A DNA stretch of 64,000 bases. It comes from Mycosynbacter sp964593465 (lineage in GTDB: Bacteria; Patescibacteriota; Saccharimonadia; Saccharimonadales; Saccharimonadaceae). This document shows positions 1 to 7,538 of the stretch, piece after piece. The notes beneath the pieces are model-generated. The model had not been told where the DNA came from, did not search any database, and worked only from the letters and a program-made list of their open reading frames with translations. Position 1 is the first letter of the stretch; each line of letters starts with the position of its first letter. The stretch is from positions 53,856 through 117,855 of the forward strand of contig CAZQJY010000004.1 in assembly GCA_964593465.1 (NCBI GenBank), given 5' to 3'. The translations under genes and the position numbers were made by a program.

Positions 1-44
1 TACCAATCGAGCTGCTCTTCTTTTGTCATTTTTACATGATTCAT
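1..44 (-). CDS. N-terminus of an unidentified protein, cut by the window edge
   Basis: Fourteen codons are visible on the minus strand, starting at an ATG at 44-42 and running off the window. The start is supported by an AGGAG Shine-Dalgarno sequence about 8 bases upstream and a TATACT -10 box at 70-65. The peptide is hydrophilic and charged. Too little is visible to name a family. Confidence 0.5.
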   Translation of the reverse strand, partial: MNHVKMTKEEQLDW

Positions 45-164
45 GAGAGACTCCTGTAAGGGTTAGTATAATCCCTTTGTGGCAGTGCCGGAAGCGAGTT
101 GTCCTTTGGGGTCGGGCTCACGGGAGTACGGACTTATGTGCTAGCTGTAGTATAGCATATTGTG

Positions 165-350
165 CTAGATATACTGCGCGGTGAGCGAGCTCTTTGTCTG
201 CTTCAGTTCGGCGGGTGTGCCGGTAAATAGCACTTATCCACCCTTGTAGCCGCCTTCGGGACCCATGTTGATAATCCAGTCGCTGGCACGAATCACGTCG
301 AGATTGTGTTCGATGACGATGATGGTATTGCCGGCATCAACCAAGCAGTC
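165..350 (-). pseudogene. uvrA: UvrA C-terminal remnant with an internal nonsense codon
   Basis: On the minus strand the region reads LVDAGNTIIVIEHNLDVI, then GPEGG, which is the conserved end of the UvrA excision-repair ATPase (ABC signature, Walker B and D-loop region of the second domain). After GGYKGG a TAA (236-234) interrupts, but the same frame continues with VLFTGTPAELKQTK and a tail to a natural TAG at 167-165. Family members usually carry Glu (GAA) at the TAA, so a single base change explains it. The fragment ends abruptly near 345-350, where an HNH fragment begins on the other strand. No ATPase domain I is present, so this is debris rather than a working gene. Confidence 0.8.
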
Positions 351-564
351 AATATATACTGCGCAGACGGCGGAAGCAGAAGAAAAAGGTGTATCAAATT
401 GTTCGTATTGTGCCATCGGACACGATGCCAATCAGACGCGAATCTGGGTGCTCAAGGATATGGATGCCGACCACGTGAGTGCATGGAGTAAGGGCGGCAC
501 GACGAGTGCGGAAAATTGCGAGATGTTGTGCAAGTCGCATAATCGGGCTAAGGGGAATCGATAG
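349..564 (+). pseudogene. HNH endonuclease C-terminal fragment
   Basis: The reading frame ending at 564 carries a CxxC pair (CSYC), then DADHVSAWSKGG and NCEMLCKSHNRAKG. This is the beta-beta-alpha-metal HNH motif with its zinc-binding Cys pairs, as found at the C-terminus of DUF262/GmrSD-type and other restriction-like proteins. No start codon with a ribosome site belongs to it. The open frame continues upstream only through the antisense of the uvrA remnant, so the N-terminal domain is missing. It is best read as a fragment left by a deletion or insertion. Confidence 0.65.
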
Positions 565-598
565 GATACTCAGGACTCTTTAGAGGAAGTGCTGCTAC

Positions 599-1264
599 TT
601 ACTTTGAGCTAATGGGCTTTATTAGGCTAGGTGTATCAATCTTCTTGCCATTTACCTCAGCAGATACGCGGTCAATGATCAAATCATTCCCTACGTATGG
701 CTTGGTAATGGTATACACCGTCGTCATATCGCTACGCGTTGGGTCGAGCCACGCGGATTCGTCGGCTTGGGTGACGATGACGGGTGCGCGGTCGCTGATT
801 GGTGTCAGCGATGCGCTAGATTCTACGTTGAGCACGGCAAAAGTACCTTGCTCGGTGCCATCTGGCATAGTCCAGCTGCTATAAATTCCTGCGAGGCCAA
901 ACGGCGCGTAGTCTGCGAGGTGGACAAAATGGGGCTGCGCATCGTGCCACACATAAAATCCGTTGACAGGCACAAGGCACCGCTGCATGCGGACGGCTTG
1001 TTCGGTGGAGTTCTTTTTGAACACATCTTGCTCGGCGACGGTGTAGGTTTTGTAGCGAAACACGCCGTTTTGGTCGCGGGCGTTTTTGGGCACCAAGCCC
1101 CATGTTTTGAACTCGATTTTACGCTCGCCATCACGCTGCACGATGACGGGCATGTTTTGGGTAGGGCGCACGTTGTAGCGCTTTTTGAAATTGCCAAGGA
1201 TGGTGTTACTGGTGGCAAAGCGGGTGGCGATGTCTGTCGCAGCAAATAGAGCGTAGCGCTCCAT
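599..1264 (-). CDS. SRAP/YedK-like protein lacking the catalytic residues
   Basis: The 221-residue protein has the SRAP (SOS-response-associated, YedK/HMCES) layout: a YNVRPTQ segment near 30, a WGLVP segment near 55, a GFYVW segment at 102-106 and an SDRAPVIV segment at 157-164. Active family members start MCGR and use Cys2, an Asn in INARxET, the Glu of G-W-F/Y-E-W and a His in H-D-R-x-P to crosslink abasic sites. Here the start reads MERY, the Asn region is replaced by YKTYT, the Glu is Val105 and the His is Ser157. The fold may persist without the chemistry. The start ATG overlaps the stop of a 21-residue upstream ORF (TAATG), suggesting translational coupling. Confidence 0.75.
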   Translation of the reverse strand: MERYALFAATDIATRFATSNTILGNFKKRYNVRPTQNMPVIVQRDGERKIEFKTWGLVPKNARDQNGVFRYKTYTVAEQDVFKKNSTEQAVRMQRCLVPVNGFYVWHDAQPHFVHLADYAPFGLAGIYSSWTMPDGTEQGTFAVLNVESSASLTPISDRAPVIVTQADESAWLDPTRSDMTTVYTITKPYVGNDLIIDRVSAEVNGKKIDTPSLIKPISSK

Positions 1265-1329
1265 TACGATGCTACTTTGACGGCTTTTTTCTTTTTGACT
1301 TCTTTGCGCTTGTTCTGGCCTTTTGTCAT
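1264..1329 (-). CDS. 21-residue Lys-rich peptide upstream of the SRAP-like gene
   Basis: An ATG at 1329 opens a 21-codon frame (MTKGQNKRKEV followed by a Lys run and ending VAS) whose stop overlaps the start of the SRAP-like gene. A weak AAAGG lies about 8 bases upstream, and a palindromic AGTATACT (1364-1371) can provide the -10 box. It resembles the small basic conserved peptides annotated as hypothetical in many genomes. It may be a real micro-protein or a leader that couples translation to the downstream gene. Confidence 0.45.
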   Translation of the reverse strand: MTKGQNKRKEVKKKKAVKVAS

Positions 1330-1381
1330 GACGGTGTGCCTTTCGGGTTAGGGTGTTGTGCTTAGTATACTAGAGAGTAGT

Positions 1382-1462
1382 ATGACACACTTAGTTGCAA
1401 TCTATGGCATGGGCAGCGCGGGTAAAGAGAGGGCGCAACTCGTCACCATACGCAAAGCATAG
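1382..1462 (+). other. possible 26-codon leaderless micro-ORF
   Basis: An ATG at 1382 sits 10 bases after a TATACT box (1366-1371) and opens 26 codons beginning MTHLVAIYGMGSAGK, then stops. The GxGSAGK stretch looks like the start of a nucleotide-binding protein, so this may be the remnant of a lost gene. The TATACT box belongs to the palindrome AGTATACT and may also serve the minus-strand genes. The rest of 1330-1561 holds only a TATAAT box near 1473-1478 for the glycosyltransferase. Confidence 0.2.
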
Positions 1463-1561
1463 ATTTCATGGTATAATTAATATAGCTAAACTATTCTAGT
1501 AATCATCTCTTGGCAATTTGCGAGCTCTTATCCTTTGGCTGATAAAAGTAAAGGAGTTTTT

Positions 1562-2575
1562 GTGATTTCATTTGTATGGCCATCTCGTGAGGTAATGCTG
1601 GCGGGCACTGGTGGATCAGAGGCATTTACGGCCGGGCATGTCCGTGAGCTGACGAGAAGGGGTATCGACACACAGGTGGTAATAATCGGGTCCGCCAAAA
1701 GTAGTCGACGAGACTTTCCCGACATCGCGTTTTTGGAGCTTGCCAATGAGAGCGGCATCAGTGATTTGCCGGGTGTAGTGGTCTTTGTCAATCAAGCGTA
1801 TGATGTCCCTACGCGACACAAGGCAATGATTATACTGCACTGCGCGGTCCCCTCTATCGTTGAGCAGCATCTCAGAAAGAAAGACATCGAAGGCAAAGTT
1901 ATCGTCGCGACGAGTGTCTACAACGCACAGCAATGGGCATTGTATTTGGGGATTCCGAATCACAAAATCAATGTCGTGATGCCATTTGCCGACCCCATGT
2001 ATTGCAATGTACGGCGCTCGAAACCAGGCAAGAAAGTCAGGGTGCTCTACGCCGGGCGACTTCATCCGGAAAAAGGAATTTATACGATACTCGAGATGAT
2101 GCACCAGTACGAGATGAGTATTTTGGACGTGCAGATGAGTATCGTCATGGCCGGTCAGCATGTTAAGGAAGGTCAGGCGATTGCAAAGATGTTGAGAGGA
2201 TATAGATCTGCAGTGCTGCTGGAGCCGAGAAAATCGGTGAATGCAATGGCGGCGCTACTGGCGAAAACCGACATTTTGCTGATGCCGTCTGTGTTTGCAG
2301 AGCCATTTGGCATGCTTTCGGTCGAAGCACAACATAGCGGCTGTCGTGTGATTGCGAGTAGTCTGGGCGGACTGCCAGAAACGAATTGTGGACTACTGAC
2401 CCTCGTGGCAGAACGCAATCCGCAGGCGCTCATCACCGCGATAGGTGAAGCGATCGCGCTTGGTATGTCGACAAAACAGGAGCGTGTGGCTGCTGCAGCT
2501 GAGTTCACGCTTGCAAAATCAGTCGATGCATTTCTGAGATATGTACCGGGTTCTGCATATCTGGCGGTAGAATAG
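1562..2575 (+). CDS. GT4-family glycosyltransferase
   Basis: This 337-residue protein has a GT-B fold of the GT4 type. An N-terminal acceptor domain carries GTGGSEAF near residue 15. A C-terminal nucleotide-sugar domain begins with VRVLYAGRLHPEKG near 165 and carries the EPFGMLSVE signature (E-x7-E) near 260, followed by SSLGGLPE. It should transfer a sugar to a lipid, glycan or protein at the inner membrane face; the substrate cannot be told. The start is the GTG at 1562, six bases after AAAGGAG (1549-1555); a TTG at 1535 in the same frame lacks a ribosome site. It stands alone with its own TATAAT near 1473. Confidence 0.85.
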   Translation: MISFVWPSREVMLAGTGGSEAFTAGHVRELTRRGIDTQVVIIGSAKSSRRDFPDIAFLELANESGISDLPGVVVFVNQAYDVPTRHKAMIILHCAVPSIVEQHLRKKDIEGKVIVATSVYNAQQWALYLGIPNHKINVVMPFADPMYCNVRRSKPGKKVRVLYAGRLHPEKGIYTILEMMHQYEMSILDVQMSIVMAGQHVKEGQAIAKMLRGYRSAVLLEPRKSVNAMAALLAKTDILLMPSVFAEPFGMLSVEAQHSGCRVIASSLGGLPETNCGLLTLVAERNPQALITAIGEAIALGMSTKQERVAAAAEFTLAKSVDAFLRYVPGSAYLAVE

Positions 2576-2688
2576 GTTGTATAATAACCCTATGAAATGC
2601 CTCGGCCTGATTTACAATCCGCATTTTCGAGCAAAGTGACGGCACTAACCTAGGAAGGGTATAATAGATACATAACCAAGGAGGATAT

Positions 2689-3093
2689 ATGGCCAAGCAA
2701 GTCTTCATCAATCTACCAGTGACGAATCTCGAAAAGTCGAAGGAGTTTTACGAAAAACTGGGATTTACCAACAACCCTACATTTACTGACGAAAACGGCG
2801 TGGCCATGATGTGGTCGGATGAGATTATCGTGATGTTGCTGACGCGTGATTTTTATCAGAAGTTTATTGGTAGTAAAACGGTTGCTTTTCCAAAAACGCA
2901 GTCGGGTGTGCTACTGGCGCTTTCGATGGACTCGCGCGAGGCGGTGCAGCAATTCGCCGACACTGCCAAGGCAAATGGTGGCGATTACTATCAGGTGGAT
3001 ATGGGCGTGCCCGAAGACCAGATGTTTGGTCTAGAAGTGACTGATCCAGATGGCAATCACTGGGAGCCGGTGTGGATGAATTTCGGCTCGTGA
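2689..3093 (+). CDS. VOC/glyoxalase-family protein
   Basis: The 134-residue protein starts MAKQVFINLPVTNLEKSKEF and has two beta-alpha-beta-beta-beta units typical of the vicinal oxygen chelate superfamily (glyoxalase, bleomycin-resistance and extradiol dioxygenase relatives). The second half ends DPDGNHWEPVWM, with Glu and His in the usual metal-binding area. The reaction cannot be assigned; many such proteins in small genomes have no known substrate. Start: ATG 2689 with AAGGAGG six bases upstream. Promoter: TATAAT near 2661-2666. Confidence 0.85.
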   Translation: MAKQVFINLPVTNLEKSKEFYEKLGFTNNPTFTDENGVAMMWSDEIIVMLLTRDFYQKFIGSKTVAFPKTQSGVLLALSMDSREAVQQFADTAKANGGDYYQVDMGVPEDQMFGLEVTDPDGNHWEPVWMNFGS

Positions 3094-3120
3094 TTTCTGG
3101 GCAATATAAGGCGAAAAGAA

Positions 3121-3366
3121 ATGGCATTTAACCACTACGCAAAGCTAAAACGGATTCTGGCCGACGAGCCAGTCGGCTGGTATATTCGGTGCATTGACCA
3201 GCCGACAACGGCCAAGAATTTTCGCGGCGAAGTGGTGCAATATGATCACTACTATCGGTTGTATGCGGCAAGCGGTACAATGATTAAATACGGCAAGTTT
3301 CAAAAGATCGACGCACTCGCCCAGATATTGGATATGCCTATCGAAAGTTTATCTGTGGTTGACTAA
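3121..3366 (+). CDS. small conserved protein of unknown function
   Basis: An 81-residue soluble protein with no recognised domain. It is aromatic-rich (VGWYIRCIDQPT, VQYDHYYRLYAASG) and ends with an acidic helix. It lies 27 bases after the VOC gene and just before a hydrolase gene, so the three may be co-transcribed. The start ATG at 3121 follows a purine-rich stretch (GGCGAAAAGAA) that is only a weak ribosome site. Confidence 0.6.
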   Translation: MAFNHYAKLKRILADEPVGWYIRCIDQPTTAKNFRGEVVQYDHYYRLYAASGTMIKYGKFQKIDALAQILDMPIESLSVVD

Positions 3367-3370
3367 AAGC

Positions 3371-3961
3371 ATGACGTATTATATTTATATTCCTGGATTT
3401 GGTGGTCATTTTGACACACTACGGCGTGCAGCGCTACGTCGATGGGAAAAAGATGGTGCGAAAGCAACGCTTGTACCGATGCACTGGTCTGACAAAACGG
3501 AAATATATGAGCAGAAGTGCAGGCGGATCGAGCAGGTGATGGATGAATCGGGCGATGACGAGGTAGTCTTGGTTGGCGAGAGCGCGGGCGGTGCAATGGC
3601 ATTGTATATGTATGCGCTGAATCATACGCATATCAAGCATGTCGTCACAGTATGTGGGTATAATCACGGGGCAGAGGACATCATACAGTTTCAGCGCCGT
3701 CGCCACCCCGCGTTTTATCCGTTGCTTGTTGAGCTGGATAAGAAACTGTCAACGCTATCGCCAGATATGCGGCAACGTATCACGACGATGTACTCACGTC
3801 GCGATCGTGTTGTCGAGGCACAATATAGCTATATCGAAGGTGCACATGCGATCGAACTACCGACACCAGGTCATTTTTTGAGTATTGGTTATGTGCTTGC
3901 GAAGAGAATTCAGCCAATACTCAGCTCTGCACGCTATACTAAGAATACAAACAACCAGTAA
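3371..3961 (+). CDS. alpha/beta hydrolase, small
   Basis: A 196-residue serine-hydrolase-fold protein. It opens MTYYIYIPGFGGH (oxyanion-side loop), has the nucleophile elbow GESAGG near residue 68, an acid candidate in SRRDRVV near 150 and a His in PTPGHF near 170. It has no signal peptide and is presumably cytoplasmic; the substrate is unknown. ATG 3371 is preferred over the in-frame TTG at 3359, which would overlap the previous gene. This is one of four small alpha/beta hydrolases in the window. Confidence 0.75.
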   Translation: MTYYIYIPGFGGHFDTLRRAALRRWEKDGAKATLVPMHWSDKTEIYEQKCRRIEQVMDESGDDEVVLVGESAGGAMALYMYALNHTHIKHVVTVCGYNHGAEDIIQFQRRRHPAFYPLLVELDKKLSTLSPDMRQRITTMYSRRDRVVEAQYSYIEGAHAIELPTPGHFLSIGYVLAKRIQPILSSARYTKNTNNQ

Positions 3962-3976
3962 CGAAAGGAATATTCC

Positions 3977-4186
3977 ATGAGTGGACTAGGTGATAAGCTA
4001 AAAGGTACTGCCGAAGAAATGGCAGGTAAAGTGACAGGCGATCAAGAGCGCGAAGCGAAAGGCAAAGCGCAGCAGATTGCTGGCAATGCGAAAGACCATA
4101 TCGAAAACGCCAAGGAGGAGATCGGCGCAAAAGTTAATGAAGCGCTCGATACAGTCAAGGATAAGACCGAAGGTGACAAAAAGTAG
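3977..4186 (+). CDS. CsbD-family stress protein
   Basis: A 69-residue hydrophilic helical protein, MSGLGDKLKGTAEEMAGKVT with repeated Lys/Ala/Glu helices. It matches the CsbD family, a general stress protein under SigB in Bacillus whose mechanism is not established. It stands 15 bases after the hydrolase, with GAAAGGA before the ATG, and 15 bases ahead of msrA. The position next to two methionine sulfoxide reductases fits a stress cluster. Confidence 0.85.
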   Translation: MSGLGDKLKGTAEEMAGKVTGDQEREAKGKAQQIAGNAKDHIENAKEEIGAKVNEALDTVKDKTEGDKK

Positions 4187-4201
4187 TCGATCGGTGAGCG
4201 C

Positions 4202-4741
4202 ATGACAACGTATACGCTTGCGGGCGGTTGTTTTTGGTGCCTCGACGCAGTATTCCGGCGGCTACGAGGTGTCGAGTCGGTGATGTCTGGCTATGTGGGC
4301 GGCGCGGCGAGTGATGCGAAGTATTATGCCGTCGCGACTGGCAAGACAGGCCACGTGGAAGCGGTGCAGGTGACGTTTGATGATACAGCGATCCCGTCCG
4401 CGACAATTCTCGATATATTCTTTTTGATTCATGACCCGACGACAAAAGATCGCCAGGGCGCCGATGTGGGTTCGCAATATCGCAGTGCGATGTTTTATGC
4501 CGATGACACGCAAAAACGCGAGTTTGAAGTGGCTATAGTGCGAGCACAAGCACATTGGGATAATCCTATTGTGACAGAGCTCACGCCGCTCGAAGCGTTT
4601 TATGAAGCTGAGGCAGAACATCAAGATTATTTTGCCAACAACCCCAGCAATGGCTACTGTAGCGTTGTGATTGAGCCAAAGATCGTAAAAGCGCGCCAGG
4701 CATATAGTAAGTGGTTTCGAGAGGATGTGAACGATGAGTAA
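4202..4741 (+). CDS. msrA: peptide-methionine (S)-S-oxide reductase MsrA
   Basis: A 179-residue MsrA that reduces the S epimer of methionine sulfoxide in proteins using thioredoxin. The catalytic GGCFWC motif is at residues 8-13 (Cys10), followed by the family segments SGYVGG and GHVEAVQV. EYFANNP-type residues near 145 and the Cys in GYCS (near 152) provide the recycling region. The length is normal. It overlaps msrB by 8 bases, so the two are translationally coupled. A reductant could come from the anchored thioredoxin near 10.2 kb, but that is inference. Confidence 0.95.
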   Translation: MTTYTLAGGCFWCLDAVFRRLRGVESVMSGYVGGAASDAKYYAVATGKTGHVEAVQVTFDDTAIPSATILDIFFLIHDPTTKDRQGADVGSQYRSAMFYADDTQKREFEVAIVRAQAHWDNPIVTELTPLEAFYEAEAEHQDYFANNPSNGYCSVVIEPKIVKARQAYSKWFREDVNDE

Positions 4742-5087
4742 GCTCACCGCCGAAGAAAAGCGCGTCATCATTGATAAAGGCACCGAGCTGCCGTATAGCG
4801 GTAAATTACTCAATGAAAATCGTCAAGGCACGTTCGTCTGTCGACAATGTGACGCACCGCTCTATCGTTCGGGCGACAAATTTGATTCGCATTGTGGCTG
4901 GCCGAGTTTTGATGACGAGATTGAAAGCGCAGTCAATCGTACGGTCGATGCTGATGGCGCACGAACAGAAATCACCTGTGCCAACTGCGGTGGACACCTT
5001 GGCCATGTGTTTGAGGGCGAATATCTGACGCCAAAAAACGTGCGGCACTGTGTGAATTCTGTGTCGCTGAAGTTTGTCGCGCAATAG
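4734..5087 (+). CDS. msrB: peptide-methionine (R)-S-oxide reductase MsrB
   Basis: A 117-residue MsrB that repairs the R epimer of methionine sulfoxide. The structural zinc Cys pairs are present (C36/C39 and C82/C85), with CGWPSF at 54-59 and the catalytic RHCVNS near 104-109 (Cys106). It uses Cys, not selenocysteine. The start overlaps the end of msrA, so both enzymes are made from one message and cover both sulfoxide epimers. Confidence 0.95.
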   Translation: MSKLTAEEKRVIIDKGTELPYSGKLLNENRQGTFVCRQCDAPLYRSGDKFDSHCGWPSFDDEIESAVNRTVDADGARTEITCANCGGHLGHVFEGEYLTPKNVRHCVNSVSLKFVAQ

Positions 5088-5093
5088 GTGCGA

Positions 5094-5495
5094 TTATTTT
5101 TCGATCTTAGGTACGAGTTCGCGAGGAATTTTGCGCACGGTGACGGTTTGCTTGCCTGCATCGACAGATTTCATGAGGCGATGTAAACCATCAAGGATGA
5201 GCCAGCGGCCTTTGTTGAACATGATATCAATCGGGTAGCTTGTGTCTGATTGCATAGTGCGTACATATTCTTCGGGGTGACGATTCTGATGTGTCATGAC
5301 ATCAGTCGGTTTTAGGTCGAATCTTCCGTTTGGGGTGTGTAGCCATGGTATATCAAAATGCCAGATAAGCTCATCGACATTCATTTTCTCGGTAGGTACT
5401 TCAAGCTGCCACAATAGCTCGTTGCTCCAGCGGAAATCAAACGCGTAGAGCGCGATATGTGCAGGAAGAGGTTGCAAAGAGGGTGTCTGCTTCAT
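5094..5495 (-). CDS. conserved protein with a ParB-like D-G-x-H-R segment
   Basis: A 133-residue soluble protein starting MKQTPSLQPL. It has a WHFDIPWLH segment and, near residue 110, GRWLILDGLHRLMKS, which resembles the D-G-x-H-R-L helix of ParB/sulfiredoxin-like nuclease domains. The rest is unfamiliar, so no function is claimed. The start is ATG 5495, directly after a TATCAT-like -10 (gap 6), rather than an upstream in-frame ATG that would run into the divergent promoter. It is divergent from the DUF1801 gene, with 40 bases between starts. Confidence 0.6.
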   Translation of the reverse strand: MKQTPSLQPLPAHIALYAFDFRWSNELLWQLEVPTEKMNVDELIWHFDIPWLHTPNGRFDLKPTDVMTHQNRHPEEYVRTMQSDTSYPIDIMFNKGRWLILDGLHRLMKSVDAGKQTVTVRKIPRELVPKIEK

Positions 5496-5535
5496 GGTTT
5501 TATGATAGATATTGTAGCATAGGCTATAATAAGTC

Positions 5536-5985
5536 ATGATTATGACGAGCAATAAGACGGTTCCTACTCCAGCGGATGTCGAAGCCTTTATCGACAGTCT
5601 TGATGACGTACAGCAAGCTAGTGATAGCCGTGAGCTGGTGGCGATGATGGCCGAGATTTCTGGCCAACCGCCAATGATGTGGGGGAGTGCGATTATTGGT
5701 TTTGGGTCGTATCATTACAAATATGCCAGCGGTCGCGAGGGCGATTGGGCGCAGATTGGGTTTAGTCCGCGAAAAGGCAAGATTTCGCTGTATGTGACGT
5801 TTGATGCGGCGGGGCTGACGAGTGAATTTCCAGAGCTTGGCACGTACAAAATCAGCAAAGGTTGCATTTACATCAAGCGGCTGGCAGATGTAGATATGAG
5901 CGAGTTGAAAAAACTAATTACCAAGGCGTATGTCGATGATTTCGAGTATCCAGAGCGCACCGACGGCAAGGAGCAGCCAGCATGA
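5536..5985 (+). CDS. DUF1801 protein (YdhG-like)
   Basis: A 149-residue protein matching DUF1801. The N-terminal part VEAFIDSLDDVQQASDSREL is the helical region, followed by MMWGSAIIGFGSYHYKYASG and the beta-rich DWAQIGFSPRKGKISLYV segment. The fold is YdhG/frataxin-like and the biochemical role is unknown. A TATAAT at 5525-5530 lies only 5 bases before the ATG, so the transcript is probably leaderless. A second ATG at 5542 is possible. It overlaps the DUF2200 gene by 4 bases. Confidence 0.85.
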   Translation: MIMTSNKTVPTPADVEAFIDSLDDVQQASDSRELVAMMAEISGQPPMMWGSAIIGFGSYHYKYASGREGDWAQIGFSPRKGKISLYVTFDAAGLTSEFPELGTYKISKGCIYIKRLADVDMSELKKLITKAYVDDFEYPERTDGKEQPA

Positions 5986-6335
5986 CAAAACATCGCATCT
6001 ATACTATGACTTTTGCAAGCGTATATCCGCACTACATCACCAAAGCAGAGAAAAAAGGGCGGACGAAAGACGAAGTAGATGAGATTATTCGTTGGCTGAC
6101 AGGCTATAGTCAGGCGGATTTACGAGCGACGCTTGATAGCGAGATAAGCCTTGAAGACTTTTGGGCAAAGGCGCCAAAACTTAACCCAGCTCGCGCCCAG
6201 ATTACTGGTGTGATTTGTGGTGTGCGAATAGAAAATATCGAAGACTCACTGATGCGGGAGGTGCGTTATCTTGATAAGCTAATTGACGAATTGGCCAGAG
6301 GGCGGCCAATGGATAAAATTCTGCGTACATTATAA
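5982..6335 (+). CDS. DUF2200 protein
   Basis: A 117-residue protein of the DUF2200 family: MTKHRIYTMTFASVYPHYI, then KAEKKGRTKDEVDEIIRWL and PARAQITGVICGVRIENIED. Its function is unknown. The start overlaps the DUF1801 stop (ATGA), so the pair is coupled. DUF2200 and DUF1801 genes often occur as small accessory genes in varied bacteria, which suggests acquisition by transfer. Confidence 0.85.
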   Translation: MTKHRIYTMTFASVYPHYITKAEKKGRTKDEVDEIIRWLTGYSQADLRATLDSEISLEDFWAKAPKLNPARAQITGVICGVRIENIEDSLMREVRYLDKLIDELARGRPMDKILRTL

Positions 6336-6345
6336 AAAAGGGGGT

Positions 6346-6783
6346 ATGATGAGTAGTGCAAATAAACAGGCAAATTATAATACCATGCAGTTATTTGTAG
6401 GTGCATTGGGCGTGGTGACGTTAGTATTGGCAGCGGCAGTGGTGATACTGCTACTAAGGCCAGTTGTCGTGGTGACTAATTTCGAGCAATGCAAGGAGGC
6501 GGGCGGCACGTTGCTCGAAAGCTATCCGGAGCAATGCCAGATAAACGGAGCGACATTTGTAGATACAGGTGCTGACGATGAGGTGACTGGCAACGATGGC
6601 TATATTGGCCTGAGTGAAAAAGCTGCGCTTGAAAAAGCCGAACAAGCAAATGTGCCAGCACGAGTGGTCGAGCGTGACGGTAAGGCTTTGCCTGCGACAA
6701 TGGATCTTCGTCACGGACGACATAATTTCTTTGTGAGAGACGGCAAAGTCTATAAAGTTAATGTCGAAGATATATATAGGTAA
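6346..6783 (+). CDS. membrane-anchored protein with an I78-inhibitor-like domain
   Basis: A 145-residue protein. One membrane helix spans about residues 15-39. A Cys-containing segment FEQCKEAGG ... SYPEQCQ follows at 45-65. The C-terminal domain from about 88 (YIGLSEKAALEKAEQ, then ARVVERDGKALPATMD, then NFFVRDGKVYKVNVED) resembles the I78 peptidase-inhibitor fold in pattern. It would face outward, where it could protect against host proteases; that role is inference. The start is ATG 6346 after AAGGGGG; an earlier in-frame ATG at 6283 overlaps the upstream gene and lacks a ribosome site. Confidence 0.6.
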   Translation: MMSSANKQANYNTMQLFVGALGVVTLVLAAAVVILLLRPVVVVTNFEQCKEAGGTLLESYPEQCQINGATFVDTGADDEVTGNDGYIGLSEKAALEKAEQANVPARVVERDGKALPATMDLRHGRHNFFVRDGKVYKVNVEDIYR

Positions 6784-6818
6784 GGTTGTGATACAATAAA
6801 CACTGAAAGCGAAATCTT

Positions 6819-7538
6819 ATGTCCGCAAAAAACCAACAGATTATTTTTATAAAAAAACTTACCAAAACATTTGGTGCAAGCAAGGCGCTGGATGAGTTTG
6901 ACATGTCTGTTTTGGCTGGCGAAGTACATGGATTCCTTGGGCCAAATGGCGCAGGCAAATCAACAACGATTCGTGTGCTGCTCGGGTTGTTAAAAAAGAC
7001 AAGTGGCAGCGCTGAATTGTTTGGCAAAGATCCGTGGAAAGACGCTGTAGGACTACACAAGCAACTCGCATATGTACCTGGCGATGTAAATTTCTGGCCA
7101 AATCTCACAGGTGGCGAAATTATTGACGTATTAGGTAGTCTGCGTGGGGGCCTCGATGAAGAGCGACATACGCACTTACTTAAGCGTTTTGAACTTGATC
7201 CAACCAAAAAGTTTCGTACGTATTCCAAGGGTAATCGCCAAAAAGTTGCACTTGTTGCAGCACTTGCGTGCAATGTTGATCTGTACATTCTCGACGAGCC
7301 GACAAGCGGGCTTGATCCACTTATGGAGCAAGTGTTTCAAGAAGAAATTCGCGCACTCAAAAAACAAGGTAAAACCGTACTGCTTTCGAGTCATATTTTG
7401 AGTGAAGTCGAGGCACTATGCGACCGCGTGACAATTATCCGTGAAGGTCGGACAGCGTCTGTTTATACGCTCGCCGAGCTCAAAAAAGAGCATGAAAATC
7501 TTGAAGCACTGTTTTTGAGTAAATACGGAGACGAATAG
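6819..7538 (+). CDS. ABC transporter ATP-binding protein
   Basis: A 239-residue ABC ATPase with Walker A GPNGAGKST at 41-49, signature YSKGNRQKV near 130, Walker B LYILDEPTSGLD near 152 and the H-loop SSHIL near 190. The degenerate signature (YSKGNRQKV instead of LSGGQ) is usual for ABC-2 and tetronasin-type exporters. It pairs with the permease that starts inside its stop codon. A TACAAT box near 6790 is the likely promoter. Confidence 0.92.
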   Translation: MSAKNQQIIFIKKLTKTFGASKALDEFDMSVLAGEVHGFLGPNGAGKSTTIRVLLGLLKKTSGSAELFGKDPWKDAVGLHKQLAYVPGDVNFWPNLTGGEIIDVLGSLRGGLDEERHTHLLKRFELDPTKKFRTYSKGNRQKVALVAALACNVDLYILDEPTSGLDPLMEQVFQEEIRALKKQGKTVLLSSHILSEVEALCDRVTIIREGRTASVYTLAELKKEHENLEALFLSKYGDE

